A program made the position numbers and the translations under genes. Positions 25,915 to 36,127 of a stretch of DNA of 64,000 bases are shown piece after piece. Numbering within the stretch: position 1 is the stretch's first letter; each line of letters begins with the position of its first letter. This stretch comes from Umbilicaria muhlenbergii. Its lineage: Eukaryota; Ascomycota; Lecanoromycetes; Umbilicariales; Umbilicariaceae. The notes below the pieces were generated by a model that searched no databases, was not told the DNA's origin, and saw only the letters and a program-made list of their open reading frames with translations. The stretch covers positions 2,972,808-3,036,807 of the forward strand of contig KK106983.1 in assembly GCA_000611775.1 (NCBI GenBank), written 5' to 3'.

Positions 25915-26349
25915 TCGGGTAGAGGAGATGGAGTCGGCGGATGAGGAGATCCGAGTCAGCGGCTAGCTTGAGACGCTTGTGAGGTAGAAGACAGCAGAAG
26001 TCGCGATTGATAAGTTTTGACATTCGCTGATATCCATCACTTTTGCTCGTTCATTAACGATCTCCTACTAGCAGAATAGAACTGAATTGAACCCCGAAAC
26101 AGCGCTAAGGTCGAAGTTGAGAGACGAAACTAGTCTTGTCGCAGCGTTTTGAGCCCTACCCACAGCGCGTCGGTCACGACAAGAAATTTCTTCCGTGAGA
26201 TCAACAAGTTCTGACAATTGCACGACAGAAACATGGTACTGAAGAGAAAGAAACACTCCGATGAGAAATTAGCGGACAGAAATCTTCCTTCGACATCCCA
26301 TCCTCTCCATCACCACAGCTTTCAAGAACACGTAAGCGAACATAACACC
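25915..26349. other. Short intergenic region between convergent genes
   Basis: This is the 3' flank shared by the methyltransferase (plus) and the hypothetical gene (minus). No further gene is visible. Confidence 0.5.
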
Positions 26350-28278
26350 CTACCCACGAGAAGGCCCCTTCGCAACCGCCGCCCCCAACAAACCCTTCCC
26401 CGCACCCGCCACCACCCCGCCTTCCACCATGTCCCCTCCCATACCCGCCTTCTTCCCATTCGCAACCTTCCTCCCCTCCCTCTCCTCCGCCCGATGCAAA
26501 TCCCTCACCTCCTTAACCCCATTCTTAAACGCTCTCACCCTCTCCCGCGCCAACTTCGCCCGCCTCAACCCATTCGCCGAATGCTGGAAAATCGGCAGCT
26601 GAATGATCGCGCTGAAGGTGTTGAAGACTTCGGCTTCGGTTTTTGAGTGCGTGGCCGCGAAGGCGGCGAAGGGGAAGGAGTGGAAGGCGAGGGTGGCGAG
26701 TTCGGCGTATTCGCGGGACGTCCAAGGTTTGGAGGCTTTTTTGGGTGGGGGGGTGGGGGTGGCAAAGGGGGGGGTTCTGGGGATGGTTGGGGGTGTGCAT
26801 ACGGGGATGAGTGTGAGTGGGGATGCGGGGGCGGGGGGAGGGGTGACTGGTGCGCGGTTTGGTGGGTTGAATGGCGATGCGCGCGTGGTTGACGCGTTGC
26901 CGGGGATGGTGAATTTTGCTGTGGGAGGTAGCTTGAAGGCTGCGGCTGAGGTCCTTGTTTCTGCTAGGGCTTTTTCGACTTCTTCTTTGCTGGCATTGGG
27001 ATTGAGTTTAGACCAAAGTGTTCGAGTGCGCTTAGTTGGATGGTTGGTTGCTGACCCCGGCGTGGCTGGCGATGCAGTCTGGGTGATGTTTGCAGAGTCA
27101 GTTCTCGGGGTCGTCTCTGCCGCGGGGTCTTTGCTGGGATCGTACGCTGGGATAGACCACAAAGTTCGATTGCGCTTTGGAAGTGTAGATGTGGGTATCT
27201 CGGCTTGAGCCTCAACTCTCTTGCGTTTGCGAAGTACTTCATTGAGTGCCTGAGCAGATGGGGACTCGTGTTCAATTGTCTTGCGTTTGCGGGGTGCTTC
27301 ATCAAGCGACTGCCTGATTGGGTACACTGGTTCAACTCTCTTTTCTCTACGGAATGCTTCATCGAAGGTTTTCTTGATCGATTCGTAGAACGCTTCGTCG
27401 GTCGACTGAGTCATGGGGCAGGTGCGCTCAACTGTGTCAGCGGACTGGATACTCTGCTTCCTGTTTCTCGAGACGGGCAGGCGTGACGACATTGAAACCG
27501 CATTCTTTAGAGACGTAGTCTTTCTTGATGTAGTGTTCGCTGCTTGCGAAGTCCCCGACGCGAAAGGATCAGGTAAAGGAACAGGCTTGACAATCTGTGG
27601 AGACACTAAGGTCGCTGTGGTCGTGGCTGGAATGATTTTTAGATGGCCTGAGACTGCTGAGATGCTCTGCTCGATAGACTTTGCTCTGGTGGCTAATGGA
27701 CGGATAGTTTGATTTCCACTGTTGGGAGAGGTCACTGGATCGCCAGCTAGCATGTTCGACATTCCGCTGGTCGCTTCAAGAGCTGTAGCCTTGGTAGAGG
27801 TTGCACTTGCGGGCGCCAATTGCTTACACATCAACGATGCTGATGCTGGAGATTCTGGCAAGGGATGCAAACCTGCAGCTGCTGGAGCAGATTGCCCACC
27901 GTGGGGTGCGGATGCCGCGCGCACAATGGTAAGGCCAGAACACAATTTGGAGCCGCCAAGATCTACTGACTTCGGTTTTGAACCCAAGAGTGTAGGTCGC
28001 TGCTCTGAGATCGATGGTACTGGCGCGCAAAGCTCTTCTGATGCTGCGTTGGCAGCGTCACGGTTGACAGCGGTGCTAGACGCGGCTTCCAAGGTTGATG
28101 ATGCTGGCGCGCAGAGCTCTTCTAACAGAGCGGTGGCAGCGTCACGGTTGACAGCCGTGCCAGACGCGGCTTCCAAGATCTTCGGGCTCATTGGGCTGCG
28201 AACCTTCCGGATCGAAATCATCTGGAGATCTTCGTCTTCGTCTCCTGAAGAAAGATAGACGATGTGGGATTCCATCAT
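26350..28278 (-). CDS. Hypothetical low-complexity protein, probably nuclear
   Basis: This is a single uninterrupted reading frame of 642 aa from the Met at 28278. The frame stays open to an earlier Met at 28359, but the acidic YLSSGDEDED stretch after 28278 makes the inner start more natural. The N-terminal part has two near-identical units of about 30 residues containing AVNRDAA and EELCAP. The middle is rich in Ser, Thr and Pro with basic RKRK clusters (possible nuclear localisation signals) and a repeated SLDEA.RKRK.(I/V)E unit. The C-terminal 120 residues are more complex, with PWTSREYAELATLAFHSFPF and a predicted helical, SANT/Myb-like look. I recognise no named family. The C-terminal part is the section most likely to be conserved. 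Confidence 0.6.
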   Translation of the reverse strand: MMESHIVYLSSGDEDEDLQMISIRKVRSPMSPKILEAASGTAVNRDAATALLEELCAPASSTLEAASSTAVNRDAANAASEELCAPVPSISEQRPTLLGSKPKSVDLGGSKLCSGLTIVRAASAPHGGQSAPAAAGLHPLPESPASASLMCKQLAPASATSTKATALEATSGMSNMLAGDPVTSPNSGNQTIRPLATRAKSIEQSISAVSGHLKIIPATTTATLVSPQIVKPVPLPDPFASGTSQAANTTSRKTTSLKNAVSMSSRLPVSRNRKQSIQSADTVERTCPMTQSTDEAFYESIKKTFDEAFRREKRVEPVYPIRQSLDEAPRKRKTIEHESPSAQALNEVLRKRKRVEAQAEIPTSTLPKRNRTLWSIPAYDPSKDPAAETTPRTDSANITQTASPATPGSATNHPTKRTRTLWSKLNPNASKEEVEKALAETRTSAAAFKLPPTAKFTIPGNASTTRASPFNPPNRAPVTPPPAPASPLTLIPVCTPPTIPRTPPFATPTPPPKKASKPWTSREYAELATLAFHSFPFAAFAATHSKTEAEVFNTFSAIIQLPIFQHSANGLRRAKLARERVRAFKNGVKEVRDLHRAEEREGRKVANGKKAGMGGDMVEGGVVAGAGKGLLGAAVAKGPSRG

Positions 28279-29740
28279 GCCTATCTGGTTGTATGTACTG
28301 TCAATGATTGCGAGTAGGCAGAGATGAGAGTTGAGAAGCGATCTGATATAGGAGGCCAACCGCCTAGCAGCTAGGCAAGATGCTCTGAATGAACGAGAAC
28401 GTGTATTTCAACATGTTCTTAAGATGCTAGAGGTGGAGGAACAAACATCATGCGGAGCAACAGGTGAAATGGGGTGAGCTTGAACACGAAAGATTTGTGG
28501 AGGAGTTTATCAACCATGCTGCGGAGGTAGGTATCAAAGAAACTTTCGGCAAGAATCCGGATCATTCTCTAGGAGTATAATGCGCTATCATGACAGCAAA
28601 CAATTCAGGGCATCACTGCGGCAGACACAACTGTCTTCAACGACCCGCTTTTCCACAATCCGAACCTCCTCCTATGCTTCCTGCCATCCTCGTCCGTGCG
28701 AGTATGAGTTGGGGCCATGAGAAACAAAGATAGAATGCCTTTCAGCAACAAGAGTGACTTCGTCGAGGATCAGGCTGCAGATACGACACATGGATCATGG
28801 TAGTTAAGCCCGATGGTATGATGTGACGTAAAAGAAGGACAGTGCAGTCTCGAGTCCTTTGGGTCACCGTATTATGGTGGTCCACCGTAGCTGGACCGAC
28901 TCGGCGGCTACCATGCAATGCTTTGGTTATAAGGTATCGCAATCCACAGTTCTTCTACTCTTCATCTATCCAGTTGACGAAAAAGCAAGTTGCATCTCCT
29001 AATCACTATTCGTACTGCACCCTGGCACTATTAAAGCTCTGCTGGCATTAACGGAACTAAAAGAGGATTGTAAAAACAAATTTTTGTTATAAGGCCGCAC
29101 TGTAACTCATGAGAATTCTCTGCAGGCGGAACGAAGTGGGAGATAGCGGATTTTCAAGGTTATCTACCCTAGCTTCGATTGTGATCACAGGCTGCATGAC
29201 AATGCCACATACTATGCGTGACTGAACCTCTGGCGTAAATATTCGACTAATGACTGTCACGTAGGAATATCATGTAGCTGTCGAGGGCCTAACCCTTCGT
29301 CGCCCTGAGGGGCTCCCCGCTAAACTAGCGGACTTGCTGACTAAAACTCGTCCGTAAAGATTCATCGTTTTCCACCCGCCTGCCGGCGCTCAACGACCAT
29401 GTAAAGCTCATCTGATCGCTTCAGATTTATGTGTGCTCCTCACAGATTGCTTTCAAGAAGTATGTGAAGGCATCATCGCCAGTGATATGGCCATTGATCA
29501 TCGGGTTATGCTTAGGCACAAGTGTACACCTATCGCCATTCTTGTGTTTGATATGGAGCTACGTGGCTGGCCAACCCCCTGAAATTCCCTACGACCATGA
29601 AATTGCGGTTTCCTGAACTTCGAGACATTCACTCTGGCGCATTCCTGCGATCAACGCTGGTATCCAAACCCTTTGCAATGCACATTTGGACGTCACTTCT
29701 CGTATCGATACGGATCTAAGTGCTCCTTGAGATCTCCGAC
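28279..29740. other. Intergenic region, no supported gene
   Basis: About 1.4 kb with only short unconvincing open stretches on both strands. It holds the promoters of the divergent genes on either side. Confidence 0.5.
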
Positions 29741-30469
29741 ATGGCTTCGACGCAGCAACAGCCTGGGCAATCAATCGACTCCGACTTGGACCATCAAGGT
29801 GAACTCTGTGCCAAGGTCATGCAGACAGAAGTAGCTGCTGCCATTGAAAATCCGCTCGTCCAACAAGCCTTCGCCTCGTCTTGTCAAGGCAACGGAGATG
29901 ACGGTAATGAAGAGGTACATCGCCTTCGTTTATTCACGAGTGAGGAAATTTCTTAACTCTAGCAGATCAACCCCCTCGAAATGATGTGCAAATCTGCTTC
30001 AAAAGTCACGCGTCCTTGCACATCAAGTACTCCAGTCACTCCGCGCAGAATCACCATCCCTTCCAACGACGTTCACGCCATCAGAACCCGTATGCCCCCA
30101 ACACCAGACCAGACTCCATCGCGGGGCATCAAGCGATCATTCTCTGCTGCGTTGGCTGAAACATCACCGTCGAGCAAGACGAGAAAGCTCTTTGGTATCG
30201 AGTCGGAGCGATCACCGCCTGTTAGCCTCATTCGCCGCAACTCGATTCCGAAGTTCTCCATTCTTCATAAAACTCAGCAATGCAAGTCTCCTATTGTGTC
30301 GGCTCTTGAGTTGAAGAGGGCTGCCGAAGCTGTCTTGAAGCAGGTGAATTGGGAGGCGGTTGAGGAAGAGGTAGCGAGCAATAGAGGCGCGGCGATATAC
30401 AGGAAGGTGATAAAAAGTATCTTGCAAGAGCGGATTGACAGTCTGGTAGACCTCGAGAGTGTGGACTAG
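29741..30469 (+). CDS. Hypothetical protein with many SP/TP sites
   Basis: The two-exon model has exons 29741-29914 and 29966-30469 (intron 51 nt, GT..AG), giving 225 aa. An alternative acceptor 3 nt upstream would add one Gln. The N-terminal part is acidic. The middle is rich in TP and SP dipeptides (STPVTPRR, PPTPDQTPS), the kind of sites used by proline-directed kinases, with basic KR and TRK clusters that suggest nuclear location. The C-terminal 60 residues (VNWEAVEEEVASNRG, then IYRKVIKSILQERI) look like an amphipathic helical domain and are probably the conserved part. I do not recognise the family. The Met at 29741 was preferred to the one at 29720 because it starts the low-complexity hydrophilic lead. 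Confidence 0.55.
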
Positions 30470-32638
30470 AGACGTTGGGTATCTTTGCGAGGAGGCGCCT
30501 TGACGCCGAAGGATATGGGCCTGTAACATTCGGTATTGATGGATAAAGACATCTAGAACCGATACTACGGCTTGGCCAGACATCCGGACATGCTCGATGT
30601 CAACGTTTAAGTCACGTGTTTTCGTCTCTCGTCTTACTATTACTAAAGACTGTACGTCAGTACCCTTGCCTCTCAAGAGGCCGCATATTGTCGCGTTGAA
30701 AAGCTGGGGTTTACTTCCAATGCTTCACCCGCCTCAATGTGCTGGAATCCAGAGACCTCACGCGTGCTGTTGCGTTGCATCTTGCGCTACAGTCGTCAGT
30801 CCATGAGATTTCGTACTTGCGGACACTTCTCTACATGATTACTGACTGTCGCATAGACATGATGCCGTGGCTTCGAACATCTCTGATATGCCCAAAATGC
30901 AGAGCTCAAAAGTTGAGGTCCAAGTGAATAAAAGAGGCCTGCTAAGAAGATACAACGTGATACTAGAAGCCTTGCCAAGTGTTCAGTTTCTAATCTCCGC
31001 TTCTACATGGCCGCCTCGAGCCACGCCCGCGGAATGCCGTTTGGATGTCACCCGCCCAAATTCTCGGACCCCGTCAATGGCACCAGCAGCGGGGGCCTTC
31101 GGGCACGAATAACGGAGAGTTGGGATTCCAAAGCATTTGCTCACTGCCCCACAGGGTCCTGTTCTGCACACTTTCAAAGTCCCACATTCTTCGTCGTATC
31201 GTGCGCCTATGCATTTTCGAATACCTGGCGGATCGCCGTTCAGGTACGGGCAGGGCAGCCCGATACGCGATACCCGCTAGAATCAAGCTTTCTATGATCG
31301 CCTAACCCCTCGTCCATGCGCCTCATATTGGTGGCGTGCGTGCTTCGTTGAATGCTATGCATACTTGCAAATGACGGGTAAATCGCGGCTGTGCAGTGTG
31401 GATCTCATGGGTCAGTGGAAAGAACCCGAGTGGTCCTTCTTCATACTAGAAAGCTACACGAGTAGAAAGCGAGAGTTTAGACATCAATCCGGCCAATGCT
31501 ATGTCCTGTGTCGCCTCCATGGTACTCATCTTCTGTCAATGTTGAGAGCAATTGGCCTGTCACTAGTGGTCGGTAGTGGGTGCTGTCAACATGCGGTGAA
31601 TAGACTACGCAGCTACAAGATATTCGAGATCCGCCCAATTCAGGGAGTTGGTATTTGCGTAAGGACTCTGCGGTCAAGTGGTGCGCATATGATAGCGGAA
31701 CGAAACGGACGCAGGTTCGACGCTGCAGGTCGGTTGAGCAATGCAGCTTGGCGATTCATCGGAGCAGACTCACTTGTAAGCCTGTAAGATTGGCGAGCGC
31801 GAGGACTTTGCGCTGCACCCCACGCAATTTCAGTGGTGGTGGATGACGTCTCCCCGCAACGACACTTGGTAAGGTATCCCTTTTTATGACGAGAATTCCT
31901 GCATGCTTCGTGGCCTTTCTTGCTTTACTGCAATCTTCTTGCTATGAGTGACGCGTCAGTGTGCAGTCTTCCTATCCCTGCGAGATGCGTCAAGTCTGTC
32001 CAGCGCGAGTAGACGTTCTGCATTTCAAGTCTCTAACGAATCGACTCTGATGGCCTTCGATGAGCGGCTGTGGTGGGATGTGAGGGCCCAGCCGTTATAG
32101 CCTTCAAGCTAGCTCGAGTGGCGTTGAGGATCCCCCGGCGCTACGCCAGCCCAACGTCGAGTTATCCAGGCGAATGGAGGCCTCCAACTTTGTCCCACGA
32201 TCGTCCGTTTATGGGCCGAACCGCTGAGCCTCAAGGAGGCTTGTCTAGTGGCCGCAAGCGCAAGCCTCAACCGCGAGGCTAGAAAAACGGCTCGAAGATC
32301 TCGGCTTTGGTGTCTAGGGCAAGCGCATGAACCCTTATTCGCGCAGTCAAGCCTACGTTAACGGCATCGATCTACGCAGAGATTATCTCAAAGTGGTTTT
32401 TATGTCCCACTTGGACGCGCGGTCGCTGTCGTATTTGCCAAGCACTACCTCTTTCTCTCACATGTGTTTTAATTTCGCGAATACGCCTCGAGGTCAGGAC
32501 CATTGGCCCGCATGCGTGCTATACCAGCTTGCCAATCTCATTGTTTACTTATAGGCTGAGCTTTTCTCTACTCCTCTACCCATTGTCTTGGTCATCCCTT
32601 CATTTCCTTAATAGACCTCAATTCGAATAGCAGCAATC
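30470..32638. other. 2.2-kb intergenic region, nothing supported
   Basis: Many short overlapping open stretches occur on both strands, none longer than about 150 codons and none family-like. I see no repeat or RNA gene. The last few hundred bases include the CFEM gene promoter and a pyrimidine-rich 5' leader (32,560-32,620). Confidence 0.5.
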
Positions 32639-33735
32639 ATGAAGAAGGCATCTCTCACGCTCGTTCTCAGCTTTGTTTCTCTCACCATGGCACAGACCGT
32701 TCCACCCAGCTTCGGTAACATTCCGACTTGCGCGGTCAGTAGCGATGTCCAGGAGCCTTCCACTACCATCCTTCTCCATTCCATCCATATTGACTAATAT
32801 TTACTATCTAGCAATCCTGCGTCAGTGCCGCTTTCAACCCCTGCATCATTGGCTCCACGCCCCCAAACCCAACCACGGAAATCGCATGCGTGTGCGAGAA
32901 CTTCTTCGCCAAGCTAGCTTGCTGTGTGATTCAGGCATGCGGCGTCCCGGAACAACAGAGTGAGTTCTCGTGGCTGGAGTTGGATCTTCGAAGAGGGGAG
33001 CGGCTGATGATGCTCGTGCTTGCGGTAGCTATCTTTCAGTACGCGGTGGGCTATTGCGCCAATACTCAGTATAATACGCTCGGCCAGTTCGACGTCTGCT
33101 CTACTGCGTCAAGCTCGGTGGCGGTTGCTACTTCGAGTAGCACTTCGACGTCTCTTTCCACGACGACCTCGGTTTCTACCACAACTTCGTTTTCTACTTC
33201 TACCTTAACCTCTACCAGCACCTCAACATCTCTCGCGCCCGTCAGCACTGTCACAATCATTAGCAACCCTACAGAGACTAGCACTAGCACTAGCGCCTCG
33301 GTGACTGTGTCTACATTAACATCCACATCTATACCGACATCCACATCAACATCCACAACTATACCCTCATCCACATCCACATCCACATCCACATCCACAT
33401 CCACATCCACATCCACATCCACATCCACATCCACATCCACATCCCCACCCACCAGCACCCCAATTTCCCCCCCAAGCACCGCCGAAACACTCAGCTCTAC
33501 TCCCGCCACTAGCACTACCACTCCCCCCACCAGCACCTTACTCTCCACCATCACCTCCGAAATCGTCGTCACCCCGTCCCTGTCCACCACTTCGACCTCA
33601 ACATCCAGCTCTTCGACCGCTGTGGCGATGGTTACGCAATCCCTTTCTAGTTCTTACCGCAAGAGTCTTGGGGTGGCGATAGCTTGGGGTTTGGTGGCTG
33701 GGCTTGCGGTGGTTTTGGGGGTGGGGTTGGGTTGA
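32639..33735 (+). CDS. CFEM-domain GPI-anchored cell-wall protein
   Basis: The gene starts at 32639 with a signal peptide (first about 18 residues, ending TMAQ). A 77-nt intron (32735-32811) lies inside the CFEM domain. The domain spans about residues 20-80 and has the eight-cysteine pattern, including the C-V-C and CC steps in ACVCENFF and LACCVIQ. A second GT..AG intron at 32960-33028 is 69 nt, a multiple of three with no stop, so spliced (316 aa) and retained (339 aa) forms would both be in frame. A long Ser/Thr region follows, then a hydrophobic tail (LGVAIAWGLVAGLAVVLG) typical of a GPI-anchor signal. CFEM proteins act in haem/iron uptake, wall structure or host interaction. Which applies here is unknown. 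Confidence 0.85.
33369..33444 (+). repeat. In-frame hexanucleotide repeat (ATCCAC)n coding Ser-Thr
   Basis: About twelve and a half perfect hexamer copies lie in the Ser/Thr-rich stalk of the CFEM gene and encode alternating Ser-Thr. Being six bases long, gain or loss of units keeps the frame and changes the length of the probably O-glycosylated stalk. Confidence 0.9.
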
Positions 33736-34060
33736 GTTTGTCGAACAGAATAGTAGGAGCTGGGTGTGTCTGGAAGTAGAGGTTGGGGGTATGGGGGTCT
33801 GGGAGAGGGTGTAATTGGTTGGCGTTCGGGGTGCTGAGGTTTGTAGATTTGTGTGAAATAGGAGGGTGGAGGTGGAGGTACTTGGATGGGGGGTTTGAGT
33901 CGCTGATTGTAGATGCCAGGTCTCCGAATCCGAAATCTACATTTCTAAAACCCGATCCACGGAGACATATACTGAATATCACCATGCCATCCAATGCCAT
34001 AAATTACCCTCAAAAGTCTCTTCTGAGACTCCGCCAGCTTCTCACCGCATGTAAAGCATT

Positions 34061-34930
34061 TTGAAAAGAATGTATTTATTAAAACCGATTATCCTCCCCA
34101 ACCAATCCACCCCCATCCCCGCCCCCCTCCACCCCACTCCGGGATCTACCTCCTCCGCACACCCCACCCCGCGCGCCTTCCCCAAACTCACCCCCCGGTC
34201 GAAATCCATATACCGCCCGCACGAATTCAGAAACCCCCGTCGGAAAACGGTGTTCGCTTTCCCGCCGCGCGACGTCAGCACGTCCGCCCGTGTGTTCCGC
34301 GACATCTTCGCCCGGCTTTCAACACCGCCGCAGCCCCGTAGGCCTTTAGGGGGGGGGTTTATACCAGGACGTTTAGACGGTCTGGTGATTCACGGGTTGG
34401 GAGACTGGACGGTTCCACGTACTTTGATGCCGCTGGGGAAGACTACGAATCACAGGGTTGGTGAAAGGCGGGTTAGGGCCACGATTGCTCCATTGAGCAT
34501 GCAGCGGTTGGTCTGGACTTCCTCCTCGGGGTCGAGCTCCGGTTTAAGGGCTGTTGACACGGTGATCAGCTTATGTGTGTGGGGCTTTCTCTGAGCGTTG
34601 CTTTGGCATTGGACTTGCCAAGGTAGGATACATGTGATCACGTTCAGCATATCTCGGACTTTCTTCTTTAGTTATGCGGTGAATTCGTTCCACTGTGCCT
34701 TGCGTTAGGTCACTGTTGGATACGAGGTCAAGCTCTGGTCGCGACGGCGAGGGACGGGGCCAGTATGATTCGGCGAGAGTAGGGGGCCGGTTCGCTAGGG
34801 CTGTTGCTTTCGAGAAGGTGCCTTCGGTGGGGGAGTTCTTCATCAGTTGGTCGACCACGCCCTAGCCGGCGAGGCCGGATGCGCCGAATACCATTGCGTG
34901 AGCACCGGGTTTTGTTCTGGATTGAGGCAT
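34061..34930 (-). pseudogene. Broken PRISE/VEP1-like NAD(P)-dependent reductase
   Basis: Reading leftward from an ATG at 34930, the start of an SDR-type Rossmann fold is clear (HAMVFGASGLAG), and the frame then hits a TAG at 34862-34864 where the family usually has a Trp. Past it the family text continues (GVVDQLMKNSPTEGTFSKAT, then SPSRPELDLVS). A later piece near 34,460-34,530 (MLNGAIVALTRLSP) and a C-terminal-like piece at about 34,060-34,300 (VSLGKARGVG..EEVDP) are in other frames. The whole is under 0.9 kb, whereas intact members need about 1.2 kb, so central sequence is missing. This is a host gene relic: it has a nonsense codon, frameshifts and an internal deletion. Family members reduce enone-type substrates. 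Confidence 0.6.
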
Positions 34931-36127
34931 GGAGTTTGTGGTCTCGGTGGGATGGTAGATGTAGTTGATTGTCGATTTAGGTCGACGGAATGATAGATGT
35001 AGTTGAGTGTCGGTTTAGTTTGGATTAGATGTTTTGATGTAATTTGGTGGAGGTGAGGAGCAGCATTGCGTCGCTTATATCAATATATGTGCAGCTTGTG
35101 TACGGGCAGTCGGTGAGTCACTTCTCTCCCGGACTCTGTCGTCATCACACCCAAACCAGCTACTCGCTCATCATCGCGATGTTCTTGTTATAGTCTAGTC
35201 ATGGGTTATGTATGATTCGTGAATCGTCTCATCTCGGTTGGCTCTCCAATAACCCCACACTTCATGAAGTGACTGTTTATTCGTGAATTGACCAGTCATT
35301 TCATCAATGAGCTGGCTGCACTGTGATGAGCAATGACCTCCTCTTCAAGGTTTATAAGGCCTCTGACCTTGTTCAGCTTTTGTTATTCTCTTCCCCTCAT
35401 TGTTGAACTCCTACCTTTTCAGTCAATTGAAGTTATCTCTAAAGAGGTGCCCTGAACTCATCCTGTATAGAAGCTTTAATTAGTAAGTCAAAAGTCACTT
35501 CGGGTGTCCTGTTCACTTACTTGCTATTAATCTTGATGATGTATGGGAGATTTTGCATCAAGAAGCAGCATTAGTCAAGACATGAGTTCTTCTGCTGTGT
35601 TGTGAATAAATGTCTATTCATGAATTGATTGTTGATAAATATATGAATTGGCTGTTTTGTGACTGTACTGCGTTGCTTTATGACTCATGCAAATTTATGA
35701 TGCAACTGAAATAATCACATTAAGTCTTAAACATCAAAGCATGAAGGCTCCAGAAGATGATTCAGAGGTGGGAACTTCTGATTTGCAAGATTCTCAAGAT
35801 AGTAATTCAAAGCTCATAGAAATGACAATCTGTTTAGATAGAGCTTGCATAACATTAAGATCGAGTTTGGTCGTTAAAAAGCAGGCTAGATCAATTGTGT
35901 AGTCTTTTCAATGCAAGGTAATCAACTCTCAGCATTTCAGTAGCGTGAAGATGGGCACAAATATGTAAATATCATATAAGGCAAGATGCCTGAACACAAG
36001 CTATTACCCTCTTATCAAAGGAGAACAGAAACAAAGCATCACAGCGATAACTCAGGTAAACACTAAACCAAGAACAAGAACCTCGACAACAACAACAAGA
36101 CCGACGACAACCACTCCCCCGACCCAT
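34931..36127. other. Intergenic region with a CpG-poor AT-rich islet
   Basis: Near 34,950-35,020 a 27-bp segment (TAGATGTAGTTGA(T/G)TGTCG...) is present twice. From about 35,270 to 36,050 the DNA becomes A/T-rich and CpG-poor, with repeated TTCATGAATTGA/TTCGTGAATTGA motifs near 35,280 and 35,615. It resembles a small decayed repeat. No gene is supported, and the 71-codon open stretch at 35687 has no family look. Confidence 0.45.

Noticed and set aside
33066-33590. Val/Asp-repeat protein on the minus strand
   Set aside because: It is the antisense shadow of the Ser/Thr-coding hexamer repeat of the CFEM gene.
34061-34594. 177-codon plus-strand gene
   Set aside because: It lies antisense to the reductase relic and is Pro/Arg-rich with no family features.
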